Shown one piece after another: positions 33,200 to 43,932 of a stretch of 64,000 bases of DNA. The position numbers and the translations under genes are program-made. Within the stretch, counting starts at the first letter, position 1. Each line of letters begins with the position of its first letter. The notes beneath the pieces were generated by a model, which searched no databases, was not told the origin of the DNA, and saw only the letters and a program-made list of their open reading frames with translations. This DNA comes from Macrothele yani (taxonomy: Eukaryota; Arthropoda; Arachnida; Araneae; Macrothelidae): positions 42,240,905 through 42,304,904 of the forward strand of contig CM077010.1 in NCBI GenBank assembly GCA_039090855.1, read 5' to 3'.

Positions 33200-34785
33200 T
33201 TTGCGGAGACAAATGAACGGACGAAATCTTTCTTTTTCGCAATTTGAGATCCTAAAACTTGCCAGGGCTATTTCATTATGCTATTCATTAATTTGTTCTA
33301 CATTTATTTCCTTAATAGATACCAACCAGTGATCATGTCATTAAATCCACGAAAACATGTTTTTCCCATAAAAAATATGCTTTGAGTATAAAGAACTTCC
33401 TACACGCTTGTCATTTACGTTTCTAGGTATTTCGAGGTCTGGTGAAGAACTTCAAGAGCAAAGGGAATTGGAAAAATGTGTTAGAAAAGGATGAAAGTAA
33501 TTTGTAAAGAGAAGAAAGGGTTTTTTTCCTCTTCGAATGCGAATTTCTGAGAAGAAATTTTATTTTGGAATAATGGGTAACGTTTTTATAAACCAACGCG
33601 ATATTTGCTTGCTCGCTGAGCGCAATTGAGCACGAGCCTTACCTGTACAAAATGCCTCAGGGTTTTAGGGAAGAATGGAAAAGGCTGAAAAGTTTATTAT
33701 CTGTAAGATCATGGCTTCACCCAAACTAATAATATTGACATGCCCTTCCTCAAACAACAACGTCATTGCTTTTCGATGAAAGTGCTTTGTGGGATTCGTG
33801 AAGAAACTAGAAGAATAATAAAAAAAAAAGGAATATGTACTCGAGGTTTTTCATCTCCTTTTCGAGAAACAGGGTACGGGTGGGAGGAAGCACTGCAACA
33901 CAACCAAATAGGGGAAACTCTTCATGCAATAACATATACTTGGAGTTTATTCGGGAATTCAGTTCGTAGGGTATTCCTCCGGGACACGTTCCATTCAATC
34001 TATGCTAGCGCCATTTTCCTTTAGTCACAATTCTTTCAGTTCTTCAAATAAATATAAAAGAAACAGCTTTGATATTTCTTCCATTTTTTTTGTTTCCGTG
34101 CTTTGATAAAAAAAAAAATAAAAAAAAAATAAAAATGGGTGACTAACGTCAAAGGTATGTACGTGACGTTCATGACTGATATTTTTTCGCAAGTTTTTAA
34201 CATTCAGCTTCAGCGTTAGAATTTTTTTTTTCATTTCCACTGCATTGTGCTGGACTGAAGCATTTTCGTCACGAAAATTTAAATCGGCTTCTTAAAGTAA
34301 AATGCAAAGCACGTGAAATCATTCAACACTGAAGATCCCCTTTTCGAATCCCGGATGTTTTTATTAAAAGTAAAGCAGTTGGATTATTATTTTCCTAACT
34401 TCAAATGTATGAAGAAGAATAACACCATCACCATCGAAGAACTGCTGCGATTGAAAAAGGAAAAGGTACTTTTACTATACTTGTTACTTTGAAAAACATC
34501 GAAAACGATGTTGAGTTCTTTTGGAAGACGGAATATTCAATATTCTCTCCTGAGAATGATTCAGTGATAACGGGTTCTTTTTGAAAACGTTCGCGCATAA
34601 TATTTCAGAAATACAGTAAACCAGGGCTGTAGTTTCCCGGAGGTCAGGGAGGGTGGTTACTCCCCCCTCTAAATGGTCATTCCAGGGGCGTATATTCACG
34701 CTCTGGGAGATTTAAAAAAAGAAATTGTAATTAAAAATAGAAAGTTACTCTGTTCAGTATTTCCTTTTTTAAAAACTTTAGTCTC
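33200..34785. other. AT-rich stretch, no gene recognised
   Basis: Several A- or T-homopolymer runs and short open frames without motifs. Part of 33890-33990 weakly resembles 53640-53710 (TATGCAATAACATA), possibly an unrecognised repeat. Confidence 0.3.
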
Positions 34786-36938
34786 ATACAGTATTCCACG
34801 CAGCTAACCAGGGTAATATATATACATACAGCACCAAAACGTTTCAGATATGTATAAAAAATGTTACAATCTCTCATTTTCGTTACACTTTCAGAGATAT
34901 CTTACAATTACGTTTCAGCAACATCCATTTTGGAACATAGCTCTTTGTACATTATGATTACGTTAAAAATAACATTCACCGATGCTACTGTTTTATAGTT
35001 TCCATTGTACATAATTGCTACCTTGATGTTACATTCCGGCGATATTTAGATTTTTGGTTTGGCAACGGCGTGGATGCGCATCCGCATTTATGTCATTTCA
35101 CCGAAGCACTCTCATAGTTGTATTTCCCGTGCTACTGGGATATTCTTTGGTGATACTGTCGTATACGAGTTAGCTAGTTAGTTGATTTAATATTTCATCC
35201 TTTTCTTCTTTTTTTGTGATTCAAGATAACCTGAAAGTAAGTAATTATTTTGATTATTATAAATTTTAAATTTTAAAACGCATTTTAGAAAATCTAAGTA
35301 GATGGCTGTGTTGTTGTATTAGTATACCATACCAGTATGTTTTTTTACTTGAAACTGCGAAATTTCATATTGGTAGGTGTTTAGAGAAATGACGAATTTG
35401 ATTTTCTTTCTTTTTTTCGGTGAAATATAATCTATTCCACATGTGTAATAGAAATTCGACACCCTCATTCGGGACCGATTTTTATTTCTTTTGTTATCAG
35501 TAGAGCGCGGATTTTTATGACCTAAAGATGTCAAAAATATGCAAGCGTATATGACCTTAAAGTTGTTTAAATATGACCAATTAAACCGAACATATGACTT
35601 CATAAATTTTATGAAATTAGCCCCCAATTTTTAAAACTCAGTGCTTATACACATATAGATTATAGTTATTAACGAAAAGGTTTATTCTTCATCGCTTCTA
35701 CATACTTAGAACTTGATGAGTTCTATTTAATTAAACAATTAGCACTAATCAGTTCAACCGTGCTAGAGTTGAAGTAATCAAATGAACATTTTGAGAGTAA
35801 AATCGTCGATCATAGAATTGCACTGGATGATTACGTGCATCTTCAGGTTATCAAACTCAAAATTCCTTCTGTTGCTCGTCAGTATGTTCTTGTACCTAGA
35901 GAAACTCCTCTCGACATCACAAGAGGCTACAGGGGTAAATTTGAATAACGCCAAATCATCTAGAGAAAATTTTGGCTTGAAGTCATCAAATTTTGCTTTA
36001 CTTCCACAAAGAATGTCACTTATTTTGCGAAGTGTTGAATAACCTGAATTAGATTGCAACAATCTTTGCAGTTTGTCCCTTTTCCAGCTATACTTTCATC
36101 TTTGCTTGCTTTAAATCACCCACAGTTTGTTTCACAATTTCTAGTTCATCGCTATGTTTCATTCCTACAATTTCAAGGCGACTGATTGCACTAAGTATTC
36201 CACTGAAGTTACATGTTATATATATGGCAAGTTTCCAGCCAAGGTATCAGAAAAAAATCTTGCACAATTTTTATGGAAGAAAAATCACAACAGTCAAATT
36301 CTTTAACTGTCCTGTCTAAAGAATCATAATTTGTGCAATAATACAAAGCCGCATCCAGCCAGGTCCCCCACCGCGTTAGGACACTTTGGGGAGGAAGTGC
36401 CAGAGTAGGAGCAATTTCTTTGAACTTCTGCACGCTAAGCGGAGCTTCTATGAACATTTTTTTACCATTTGAAATTAGCTTATCTACATCAGGATAGTTG
36501 TTTTTAACATCTACGGCCACTCTGTGTAAACCATATGCAAGGCATGTGATATGGACCATTTTCGGATAAAGTAGTTTAAGTCCCTTTGCTGCCTTAGCCA
36601 TGTATGGAGCGGCATCTGTCAAAAACAAGAGGATGATTTCTCTTTGTACACAATCTGGCCTGAGTAATTTCATTGAATTGTCGAAGAGTATAGTAATAGT
36701 GGAATTGTTTACTTTTTGCAGATTTTCGCCCGTTAGAAGAAATATACTTCATCAGGCTCGTCACATTTCAGAGTGCCGATATTAACATTAGCTATGTATC
36801 TTCCATCTACATCACTTGTTTCATCAATTGAAACCCATATCTTACTGTTGGCAACAGCAGATCTAGTCTTAAACAAACCATCTTCATAGCAGGCGGAGAT
36901 ATACTTTTTTCTAAGAGTTGATTCATTTGGAATCGGAT

Positions 36939-37102
36939 TATAACGAAGTAAATTTCTCCGTCATTTTTGGTCTACGCCGGGATTCGAACCCGAGGCCGCT
37001 TATTCCGGAACAAGTCGCTCTACCAACTGAGCTACGCAGACGTTTTATTCTGATTCCTATCTGCCTTTATGTCGTGTGCGTCCTGCTGGCAGGTACGTCA
37101 CA
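36939..37102 (-). repeat. LTR (3' in element orientation)
   Basis: 164 bp, identical by eye to 37365-37528. It contains a TATA-like GACATAAAGG (complement of 37064-37073), the tRNA-like sequence 28 bp further on, and ends TTACTTCGTTATA. Confidence 0.92.
36970..37041 (-). other. tRNA-like sequence in the 3' LTR
   Basis: 72 nt. The acceptor ends GTCTGCG and CGTAGAC pair over seven positions (one G-U). The D arm is GCTC/GAGC with A box TAGCTCAGTTGG. The T arm is TCGGG, TTCGAAT, CCCGG with B box GGTTCGAATCC. The anticodon arm is poor: five pairs around a six-base loop TCCGGA. A normal anticodon cannot be assigned, so it is probably not a working tRNA. Confidence 0.85.
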
Positions 37103-37351
37103 TCTCCCCCCCCCGAAAGAGGGCCGGGGGCATGGCCCACGGGTCAGCCGTGACCATGAATCGTTGCAGGCAGCCATCCACTGTAGAACGTGCACTTGAG
37201 AACTACCAGTCAATCTGCTGTGTGGAATGCAACATCACACATTTTTATTTTTCGAAGCGCTGTATAAGGAATTCTCTGATTTTTCCTGTCTCGCGGTGTG
37301 GAAATAACATCACACCAATGCGAGATTTTGAACGGCCGGGTCATCCGTATA

Positions 37352-37363
37352 GTTTGGGCGCCA
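37352..37363 (-). promoter_or_regulatory. Primer-binding site, tRNA-Lys type
   Basis: TGGCGCCCAAAC. With the older copy (TGGCGCTCGAAC) the ancestral site would be TGGCGCCCGAAC, complementary to the 3' end of a tRNA-Lys, as used by many retroviruses and retrotransposons. Confidence 0.8.
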
Positions 37364-37364
37364 T

Positions 37365-37528
37365 TATAACGAAGTAAATTTCTCCGTCATTTTTGGTCTA
37401 CGCCGGGATTCGAACCCGAGGCCGCTTATTCCGGAACAAGTCGCTCTACCAACTGAGCTACGCAGACGTTTTATTCTGATTCCTATCTGCCTTTATGTCG
37501 TGTGCGTCCTGCTGGCAGGTACGTCACA
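37365..37528 (-). repeat. LTR (5' in element orientation)
   Basis: Identical partner of 36939-37102. The primer-binding site starts one base beyond its inner end. Confidence 0.92.
37396..37467 (-). other. tRNA-like sequence in the 5' LTR
   Basis: Identical to 36970-37041. Its promoter boxes would point into the body of the element, so pol III transcription could in principle start inside the LTR. Confidence 0.85.
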
Positions 37529-38795
37529 GGATGACTGGTGCACTTCTCCAAAAAATCTCTGACGCAACCACTACTTAATTTCCTTAAGGGAATAATCGAA
37601 GTAAATATCATTTTACAGAAGTCCTTACAATATTCTGACAGTGTATTTGATGAACCTGAAGTTGAAGACTATGTCTCGAAAAGGAGACGCTGGCTGTTCT
37701 CAGCTGAGGGAAATCTTGCTAAACACCTCTGATGTTTCGTGGTAGCACAGTGCTGGTGTACATTGAAAGGCTTTTGATCCAATTAGCTGATTTCACACAA
37801 TTTACAAAAATAAAAAATATCACCATCGCTACTGAAGATCCGCTCCCCAAACTCTTGAACAAAACAACGTAATTTCACACTCATCAAACACCCGCTTTTA
37901 TACATGTTGAGATCAAACTGAAGTTGAGACGGGAGTTTTACTTTTAGTTTGGGTCCAGTAAACCAAAAATCTGGTTTACAAGTACTCGTGAAGACACCAC
38001 CGCGCTAGGCTGGTTTTAGTGGTTGGCAAGATGCCAATAATAATAATCCAAACGAGGCTAAGTAAAACAATATTCAGGAAAATTTTCCCACGGGAAAATC
38101 AGGCCGTTCGAAATGCTAAGGTTACCAGTTGTAGAGTCCTTATGACATCATTTCGCATTCGCATAGCCAACGATTGGCTAAAATATGACCAAATATGCCT
38201 TTTATTACGAAATTAGTCAAAACTATGACCTAACTTTTTTCAAAAGATCAAAATATGACTTTGTAGGATAAAATATGACATGTCATAGAAATCCGCGCCG
38301 TAGTTATCAGTATATGAACGCCGCCACTGTTCCCAACGAACAGCGGACTGCGTTGTGAAAACGTAAACAACTCGTAATACGACTGTTGTTGATTTTCAAA
38401 CAGCTGTCGAGTGTAATATATTTTTTTGTGATTTTACAAAGTCTATTAAAACTATAATGTTCAACGTAGTAAATACATAGCAGTAATATGATGATGTCAC
38501 AAATATCTTTCAAATACGTAACAGTAATGTAACGAAGTTACAAATATCTTTCAGATACGTAACAGTAACATGAAGTTGGTATGTTGAAGTTACAAATACA
38601 TTTCACTGTAATGTATCGGTTATGTTTCAAAGTTATGTAAAGTTTGAGGACATGTTGACGTAACCGTAAAGTGAAGCATTACTGTTACATTGCGGAACGT
38701 ATTTGAAAAGTCTCAATGTTTCAGTGCTACGTACTTGTAACATATGCAAGATATTCTGTGCTGTGTGGGACACTATGAAGTGTGAACACCTTATA

Positions 38796-39330
38796 CACCG
38801 ATGAACCATTACATTGTGACCAACCCCAGCCTAGAGAAATGAGCGCGCCTGGAGACCGAAAGGTGGCACAGGTGAAGTTCACAGAGCAGTATATACACAA
38901 CCCGAGGACCGGCTTTCGGTTAGTAGAGTGTTCGGAGTCAGAATGGGAAAAGTTGCTGATTTATCGGAGTTTGGTAAAAGAGAAGTTGTGATGGAACTGC
39001 ACCTCGGAACTAGTTGGCCAGCCGTGTGTTGTCAGCAGCTCATCGATGCCAGAAGGGAGAGGAAACTGTCGCGCATTGTTCACAGCTATCGCAGGGACAC
39101 AGTGCGACAAATCATCCGCAGCAACAGCAATTGTGATCAGGGAAATGTGTCACAGCATACAGTTAATCGCAACCTTCTGCGCATGGGCCTGCACAGCCGA
39201 AGACTCAGCTGAGTCCCCATAATCACTGCACTTCATTGCCAACAACGCATGAAATAGGAAGATTATCGACATTAGACCCTGGATGATTGGAAGAAAGTGG
39301 CCTGACGAATCAAGATTCCTGGTGCGTCCG
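38796..39330 (+). pseudogene. Tc1-like element, 5' half only
   Basis: A TA (38794-38795) precedes the end repeat CACCGATGAACCATTACATT / GTGACCA. The protein starts MGKVADLSEFGKREVVMELH and continues RRDTVRQIIRSNSNCDQGNV, SQHTVNRNLLRMGLHS and TLDDWKKVA with stops, reaching the first-acid region near 39320. There it runs abruptly into the opposite-strand Tc1 below. The same subfamily is at 56777. Confidence 0.85.
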
Positions 39331-39804
39331 CCGCCGTGGTTGCTCGTGGACGACCACTGCTAAACTCTCGGACAGCTGTTCCTGTCGTTTGAAATGCTCT
39401 CCAAGCTCGTGAAACGATGCTGTGAGCGATCCCGAACTCCTCGGCCACACTAGTCACACTTCGACCTTCTTCCAACTTCCCAATGACGCGACCTCGGGTA
39501 AAGTCATCCAGATGTCGTCTACTGGATTGCCTGCTGTCCATATCACACGGTGGCAGCAACTCGATGTCTTTCAAGCCGATGTACACCGTGAAATAGCTTT
39601 CACCAAATTGCTGAGCGTACACCGCCCGTGTGCTTTATACTCTTCCGACACTCTCCGCCCCCCTACGTCATGCTGCATATATGCACATGCTCTACAGTAC
39701 CGGACCCTAGTCTATCTCCTGAGTGGTCTTTCGGTACGTTCTGCCTGCTCGTTCCGCTGTTATGCTAATTTCTCCTCTTCGTCTTTAATTTTTGCACACC
39801 AGTG
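39330..39804 (-). pseudogene. Unrelated Tc1-like element, 5' half only, reversed
   Basis: The right end carries the end repeat (complement CACTGGTGTGCAAAAATTAA) with TA at 39805-39806. The minus strand encodes SSRRHLDDFTRGRVIGKLEE, GRSVTSVAEEFGIAHSIVSR and GTAVREFSSGRPRATTAAD, a paired helix-turn-helix head of another Tc1 subfamily. The catalytic half is missing, replaced by the junction at about 39330. Confidence 0.85.
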
Positions 39805-39904
39805 TACTATATATATTATGACAAGTCCTTTGTGGCAAATTTGGGCATCAGCTTCCAAGTAATTTGGATTGTCAAATATTGGGGCAAGAGTGGCACTGGG
39901 TTTC

Positions 39905-40113
39905 CTTTTTCTTTTTCTTATTGAAGTTTAACTTAACACCCACCGTGAGCAACTCTATCGGCTATAAGCACTCGCCCGTCCCTAAATTAGGGCCACGGAA
40001 GAGACAAAACCAGCAACTAAACGCAGACAAAATATCCATGCGTCACCGAGATACCAACCCGTAACCATTACAGATTAATGGTTGGAAGCCAACGCTTAGA
40101 CCAATGCACCATA
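39905..40113 (-). repeat. SINE-A copy, degraded
   Basis: Complement of the family: ACCCACCGTGAGCAACTC, GGCTATAAGCACTCGCCCG, CTAAATTAGGGCCAC, and a decayed head near 40080-40110. The next Tc1 element begins at a TA within its 5' head, so that Tc1 probably inserted into the SINE. Confidence 0.75.
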
Positions 40114-41273
40114 GTGGTATCGGAATAATATGCCTCTACCTAATAATGAGAATAAGCACTCTTGTCCCGGATGACAGACGGCGTGGTATGGACGCAATGA
40201 GGCCCTGGAAGGTTGCCCGAGGCACACTTGCCCATTGAGACTGCAGCATAGCAGGAGGTCCCGGAGACGACGTGGTTGTGGATCTGCTTGTCGAACCTGT
40301 CTATCCCAAGCAAAAGTCCCACAACTGCTCTATGGGATTCAGACCAGGCGATGTCGCCGGCCAAAGGAGAACAGAGACGTTGCTCCTGTGTTAACTGAAC
40401 CAGTCACATACCCATTAGCTATATGGAAGGGCGCATTGTCTTTTTGGTGGACACCATCATCACCAGGGTAAACGTCCAACATGAAGGGATGTATGTGCGC
40501 CCGCGAGGATGAATAGGTAGCCATTGGCGTTTAGGGACCTATCCAGTTGTACCAGCGGTTACAGGTCATCCCAGGAAAACATTCCCCAGACATGCGCACT
40601 GCCACCGCCGGCCTGTACTTGACCGACAAGCGTGTCCGGGTGTTGGTTCTCGTGTGTCTGACGTCATATCCGCCACCGCCTATCACTTCTGTGGAGCAGT
40701 AACCTCGATTCGTCGAAGAATACAACCTTCTCCCACTCTTCTACTGTCCAATGACGGTAGTGCCTTGAGAATTGCACGCGTAATTGCCGATGGACCTGGG
40801 TTAACATTGGTGCCTTGACGTAGACTCCGGAGACCCATGTGTAACAGTGTTCCCTCTACTGTTATCGGTGATACGTACCTTAGTCCGCTAACGTTCATTA
40901 ATTGCTGCATTGTTGCGTGGCGATTGCCTTTTACCAGTCGACGGAGGCGACGTTCTCCTCTGGGGTCGATGGTCTTTGGGGATCCACAGTTATGGCGTCA
41001 CGAGGTACTCGGTGTGCCATCGGTCCATTCTCGGTACACGCTTACTACAGTACCTCGCGAACAGCCCACGGAGTCTGCTATTTCCGAGATGCTTCCACCG
41101 TTAAATAACTACGTAGCTCTGGCCATTGTGCTCACGTAACGCACTATGGCTCGTCTGTCCTGGACGGCCGCTTACATTTCCGTGTGGTAGCCCTTGTCAC
41201 GTGCACTCTGTGACGCGCCTAGGAGAGTACACTGTGATTCCGGGGGTGGTCATACTATTCTGATACGGCCGTG
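40114..41273 (-). mobile_element. Tc1-like transposon, third subfamily, with decayed transposase
   Basis: The right end complement (CACGGCCGTATCAGAATAGT / ATGACCACC) matches the left end (GTGGTATCGGAATAATATG), with TA at 40112-40113 and 41274-41275. The minus strand holds the helix-turn-helix region (around 40880-41130), RYVSPITVEGTLLHMGLRSL, the first acid FFDESRLLL (near 40700), the second HQKDNAPFHIA (near 40430) and the third SPGLNPIEQLWD (near 40345), in changing frames. The triad can be read but the gene is broken. A sister copy is at 48957-50151. Confidence 0.85.
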
Positions 41274-41678
41274 TATAGAAGTTGTGCGTGTACTAGCCCT
41301 TAAGAGGTTTCGCAAAAAACTCAAGCGCCATTGTGAAATAATTTTAAGGACTTAGTATATGTGTGTGTGTGTGTTTGAAGCATATGAATAGTTGATTTCA
41401 CACAAGGTAAAACAAATTGACCTTTAACACGTATGCATAAGCTAAATAGTATTTATTCACAGCGTTACCAAGAAAAGAAAAACAAGGTAATTAGTTAACT
41501 CAAAACGAAAATGTGTTCCTATATACAACCGTAGCCAAAAATCCTGCACCAGTATACCGAAAGTAAAATTTTTGATGTTTGAAGTGAACTTATACAGCAT
41601 AATCGTAAATTTAGGAATACATCATTTTAAAATAAATGTTATGCTGAATTCAAATATTTTTCCAGAACGTGTGACATA

Positions 41679-42892
41679 CACTGAAGTGCCAGAAAAACTG
41701 GCACACCAGTCTAATACTTTGTAGGTACCCCACGAGAACTGCAGAAATACGACGGAGCATGGAATCCACTAGCTTCTGGAAATATGCTGTAGGCAATGCA
41801 CACCATACTTCCTGCAGAGAGTTCCCCAATTCGAGTGTATTCCGAGGTCTCGGATTCCTGTGTTCGATAGCGCGTTGCATGGCATCCGAAATGTGTTCTA
41901 TCACATTCAGATCTGGGGACATGGGTGTGGAAATGGCAACACCCCAAACTCAGATGAATGCTCCTCTAACCATAATGTGGCGTCCCGACACTTGTGTGGA
42001 GGTGCAATATCCTGTTGGAACAGACCCAACCCATCAGCATGAATGCAAGACATGAACGGGTGTACCTCGTCAGAAAGGATGCGCACATAGCGTTGGCCGG
42101 TCACAGACGTTTGTAGACGTACCAGGGGTCCCAGTGAAGTCCAACTAAACACATCCCATACCATTACGGACCTCCACCAACCGGTACAGTTCCCTGTTGA
42201 CAGGCGGGATACATGGATTCATGGAGTTTGCGCCATACACGAATCCTTCCATCTTCCCGATACAGTTGCAAACGCGACTTGTCAGACCAGGCTACTTGTT
42301 ACCAGTCATCAAGTGTCCAGTGGCGGTGCTGCCGTGCCCAAGCGAGGCGCATAGCTCTGTGTCGTGCACCCATCAAGGGGACTCGAGTTGGGGTTCGGCT
42401 CCTAAAGCCCATATCGTGCAGGGTACGTTGCATAGTTCAGACGCTGATGCTTGTTGAGGCTCCAGCATTGAATTCCAATTATACCTGCGAGAGTTTTACA
42501 CGCTTATAGCGTGAAACGATTATTGACAGACGACGATGGTCACGTTCACCCAATGTCTTTCTTCGGCCACACTGGTATCGTAGGTTGGAGGTTTTGCCGG
42601 AATTCTTGTAGTCACGGTACAGCCTTGCGATGGTCGTCCGTGAAATTCCGAACTTCGTTTCTACCTCCGAAATACTATGGCCCATCTCACGAGCGCCAAC
42701 TATGACACCGCGTTGAAAATCCTTTAAATCGTTATTACTTGTCAATCTTATGCCGAAAACAGCTCTGACAGCTGGCAAGGATGTCTATCTCTTAATATAC
42801 GCACTGGCGGACGCAACCGAGTACGTGCATGGGTGATGTTGCTATGTATTTTGCATAAGCTTGTCTGCATGAGTTTTTCTGGCACTTCAGTG
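41679..42892 (-). mobile_element. Near-complete Tc1-like transposon, fourth subfamily
   Basis: Ends CACTGAAGTGCCAGAAAAAC and complement CACTGAAGTGCCAGAAAAAC are inverted repeats at 41679 and 42892, flanked by TA (41677-41678, 42893-42894). Length 1214 bp. Inserted into the left arm of the surrounding MITE. Confidence 0.92.
41745..42778 (-). pseudogene. Tc1-like transposase, broken
   Basis: From about 42778 the minus strand reads SNNDLKDFQRGVIVGAREMG, SISEVETKFGISRTTIARLY and RRLSIIVSRYKRVKLSQV. The first acid block is QVAWSDKSRLQLYREDGRIR (near 42280), then MVWDVFSWTSLGPLVRL, the second acid LFQQDIAPPHKCRDATLWLE (near 42010), and the third MSPDLNVIEHISDAMQRAIE (near 41910). All three acids are present, but a stop (near 42300) and frame changes separate the blocks. 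Of the Tc1 copies here it is one of the better preserved. Confidence 0.88.
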
Positions 42893-43617
42893 TATATTCT
42901 AATTTAACTTTCATTTTTAATTCCTTTTTCCTATGTAAATTTGAGTTTGTTCCCCTTTACACTTTCGAAACTTAACGTGATATATTTTCTCTCACAAGAA
43001 TGAGGTTGGCAACACTCTTGAGGTCAGAGAGAATGACGTATGAATGTGATAAGAACGTTAGATAAAAAGGACGATACGGCAGTTGTTTAGTGTATGTGTG
43101 GGTGTGGAGATGCACGCTCTATGTAAAAAGGAGATCCTATGTGGCTCTATTGTGGATCTACTGAAATATTGCTGGACCAATAAAAGGTTATCGTAAGTTG
43201 ACTTCTGTTTATGTTTCGTCTGGCCGTAAACTATTGCATCGTATTCTTATTTAGTTAAACATTCCTTAGTCATTGTTTTAGACATAGCTTAACACCAATC
43301 TTGCTCACGAAAAAGGCTTACGTTGTAAATGTTATTACCAATAATAGAAGTGAAGTTACAAGCAAAAGTAGAGCGTCAAGTCATGAAAAGCAAAAAATAG
43401 CGGAATTTGTGAAATTAGAGCACAATGCATTTAACATAAAATTACTGTATGGTACATCATTGAAACTTGCAGGACACTTGAAATTAAAGACTTTAAGACT
43501 CAATTAAGGACTTTGAGTCTGTAAGGGCCGTATGGCACCGTGTTATCACCAATGGACAACTAGAGAAGCTCATTAGTTCTGGGCCAAGAAGGTGTACTTT
43601 GTTACTAAGAAACCATG

Positions 43618-43932
43618 ATCAAATGATCATATGTAGAGGATTTTAGGAAGAGAGTGTCTGACCCCAGGTCTTAAACAACCCTTAGAAATAGGAAGCTAGG
43701 AGATTTGGGCTAGAGTGCCCGATAGGAAAGTCACACGGAAGCGAAGTAGAAAGGGGGAGGAAGACGCCCTTATTTATTACCGGGGGCCAGTACCCAGGGT
43801 CCGACGGCTTAACGTGGCCATCCGACGCACGGCGGATATTTAGTGGATCGAGCGTTCGTACCTGCCTGGGAACGAACCTGAGGTCCTTTCCGTAGCAGTC
43901 ACGAACGTTGCCCACTAGGCCACCCGCGGCCT
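43618..43932 (-). repeat. SINE-B, copy 2, with 13-bp target duplication
   Basis: Minus-strand copy: tail complement GATCAAATGATCATATGTAG at the left, body, tRNA-like head at the right (complement of GGCCACCCGCGGC). Direct repeats CTAAGAAACCATG flank it (43605-43617 and 43933-43945), so this is a clear retroposed insertion. Confidence 0.95.

Larger units (their letters stand above)
36939..37528 (-). mobile_element. Intact small LTR element (TRIM-like) with a tRNA-like sequence in each LTR
   Basis: Two identical 164-bp direct repeats (36939-37102 and 37365-37528) flank a 262-bp interior without coding capacity. On the minus strand: LTR from TGTGACGTACC to CGTTATA, one base, primer-binding site TGGCGCCCAAAC (37352-37363), interior, polypurine tract GGGGGGGGGAGA (37103-37114), second LTR. 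Four-base duplications GGAT flank it (36935-36938, 37529-37532), inside the hAT transposase. Identical LTRs mean a recent insertion. Each LTR holds a 72-nt tRNA-like sequence with perfect pol III boxes, which I know of in no standard LTR family. Confidence 0.92.
35778..37915 (-). pseudogene. CGGBP1-like hAT transposase, interrupted
   Basis: From about 37915 the minus strand reads VKLRCFVQEFGERIFSSDGD and FYFCKLCE, the N-terminal zinc-binding head typical of CGGBP1-related hAT proteins. After the LTR insertion come IPNESTLRKKYISACYED, WVSIDETSDVDGRYIANVNI (first acid region), LLFLTDAAPYMAKAAKGLK (second), VHITCLAYGLHRVA, PPQSVLTRWGTWLDAALYYC, and the dimerisation tail FKFTPVASCDVERSFSRYKN with SNRRNFEFDNLKM, ending at 35778. 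Human CGGBP1 was domesticated from this type of hAT, which is family knowledge. Frameshifts and the 590-bp insertion make this copy inactive. Confidence 0.88.
35501..38302 (-). mobile_element. hAT transposon, CGGBP1-like, perfect 8-bp target duplication
   Basis: Tips TAGAGCGCGGATTTTTATGA (35501) and, as complement, TACGGCGCGGATTTCTATGA (38302) are inverted repeats. Both are flanked by GTTATCAG (35493-35500 and 38303-38310), the 8-bp duplication expected for hAT. The minus strand encodes a broken transposase. An intact small LTR element lies inside at 36939-37528, so the hAT is the older of the two. Confidence 0.92.
34790..38778. mobile_element. Possible MITE with long inverted ends, split by a hAT element
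   Basis: The left end near 34790 (ACAGTATTCCACGCAGC) resembles the complement of the right end near 38778 (TAGTGTCCCACACAGC). Both sides carry repeats of the type GTTACGTATCTGAAAGATAT / TTGTAAC facing each other. Removing the hAT element and one copy of its duplication would leave about 1.2 kb. I could not fix the exact tips or a target duplication. Confidence 0.5.

Noticed and set aside
36970..37041. Genuine tRNA gene in the LTR
   Set aside because: The acceptor, D and T arms are good, but the anticodon arm gives a six-base loop with no normal anticodon, so I call it tRNA-like only.
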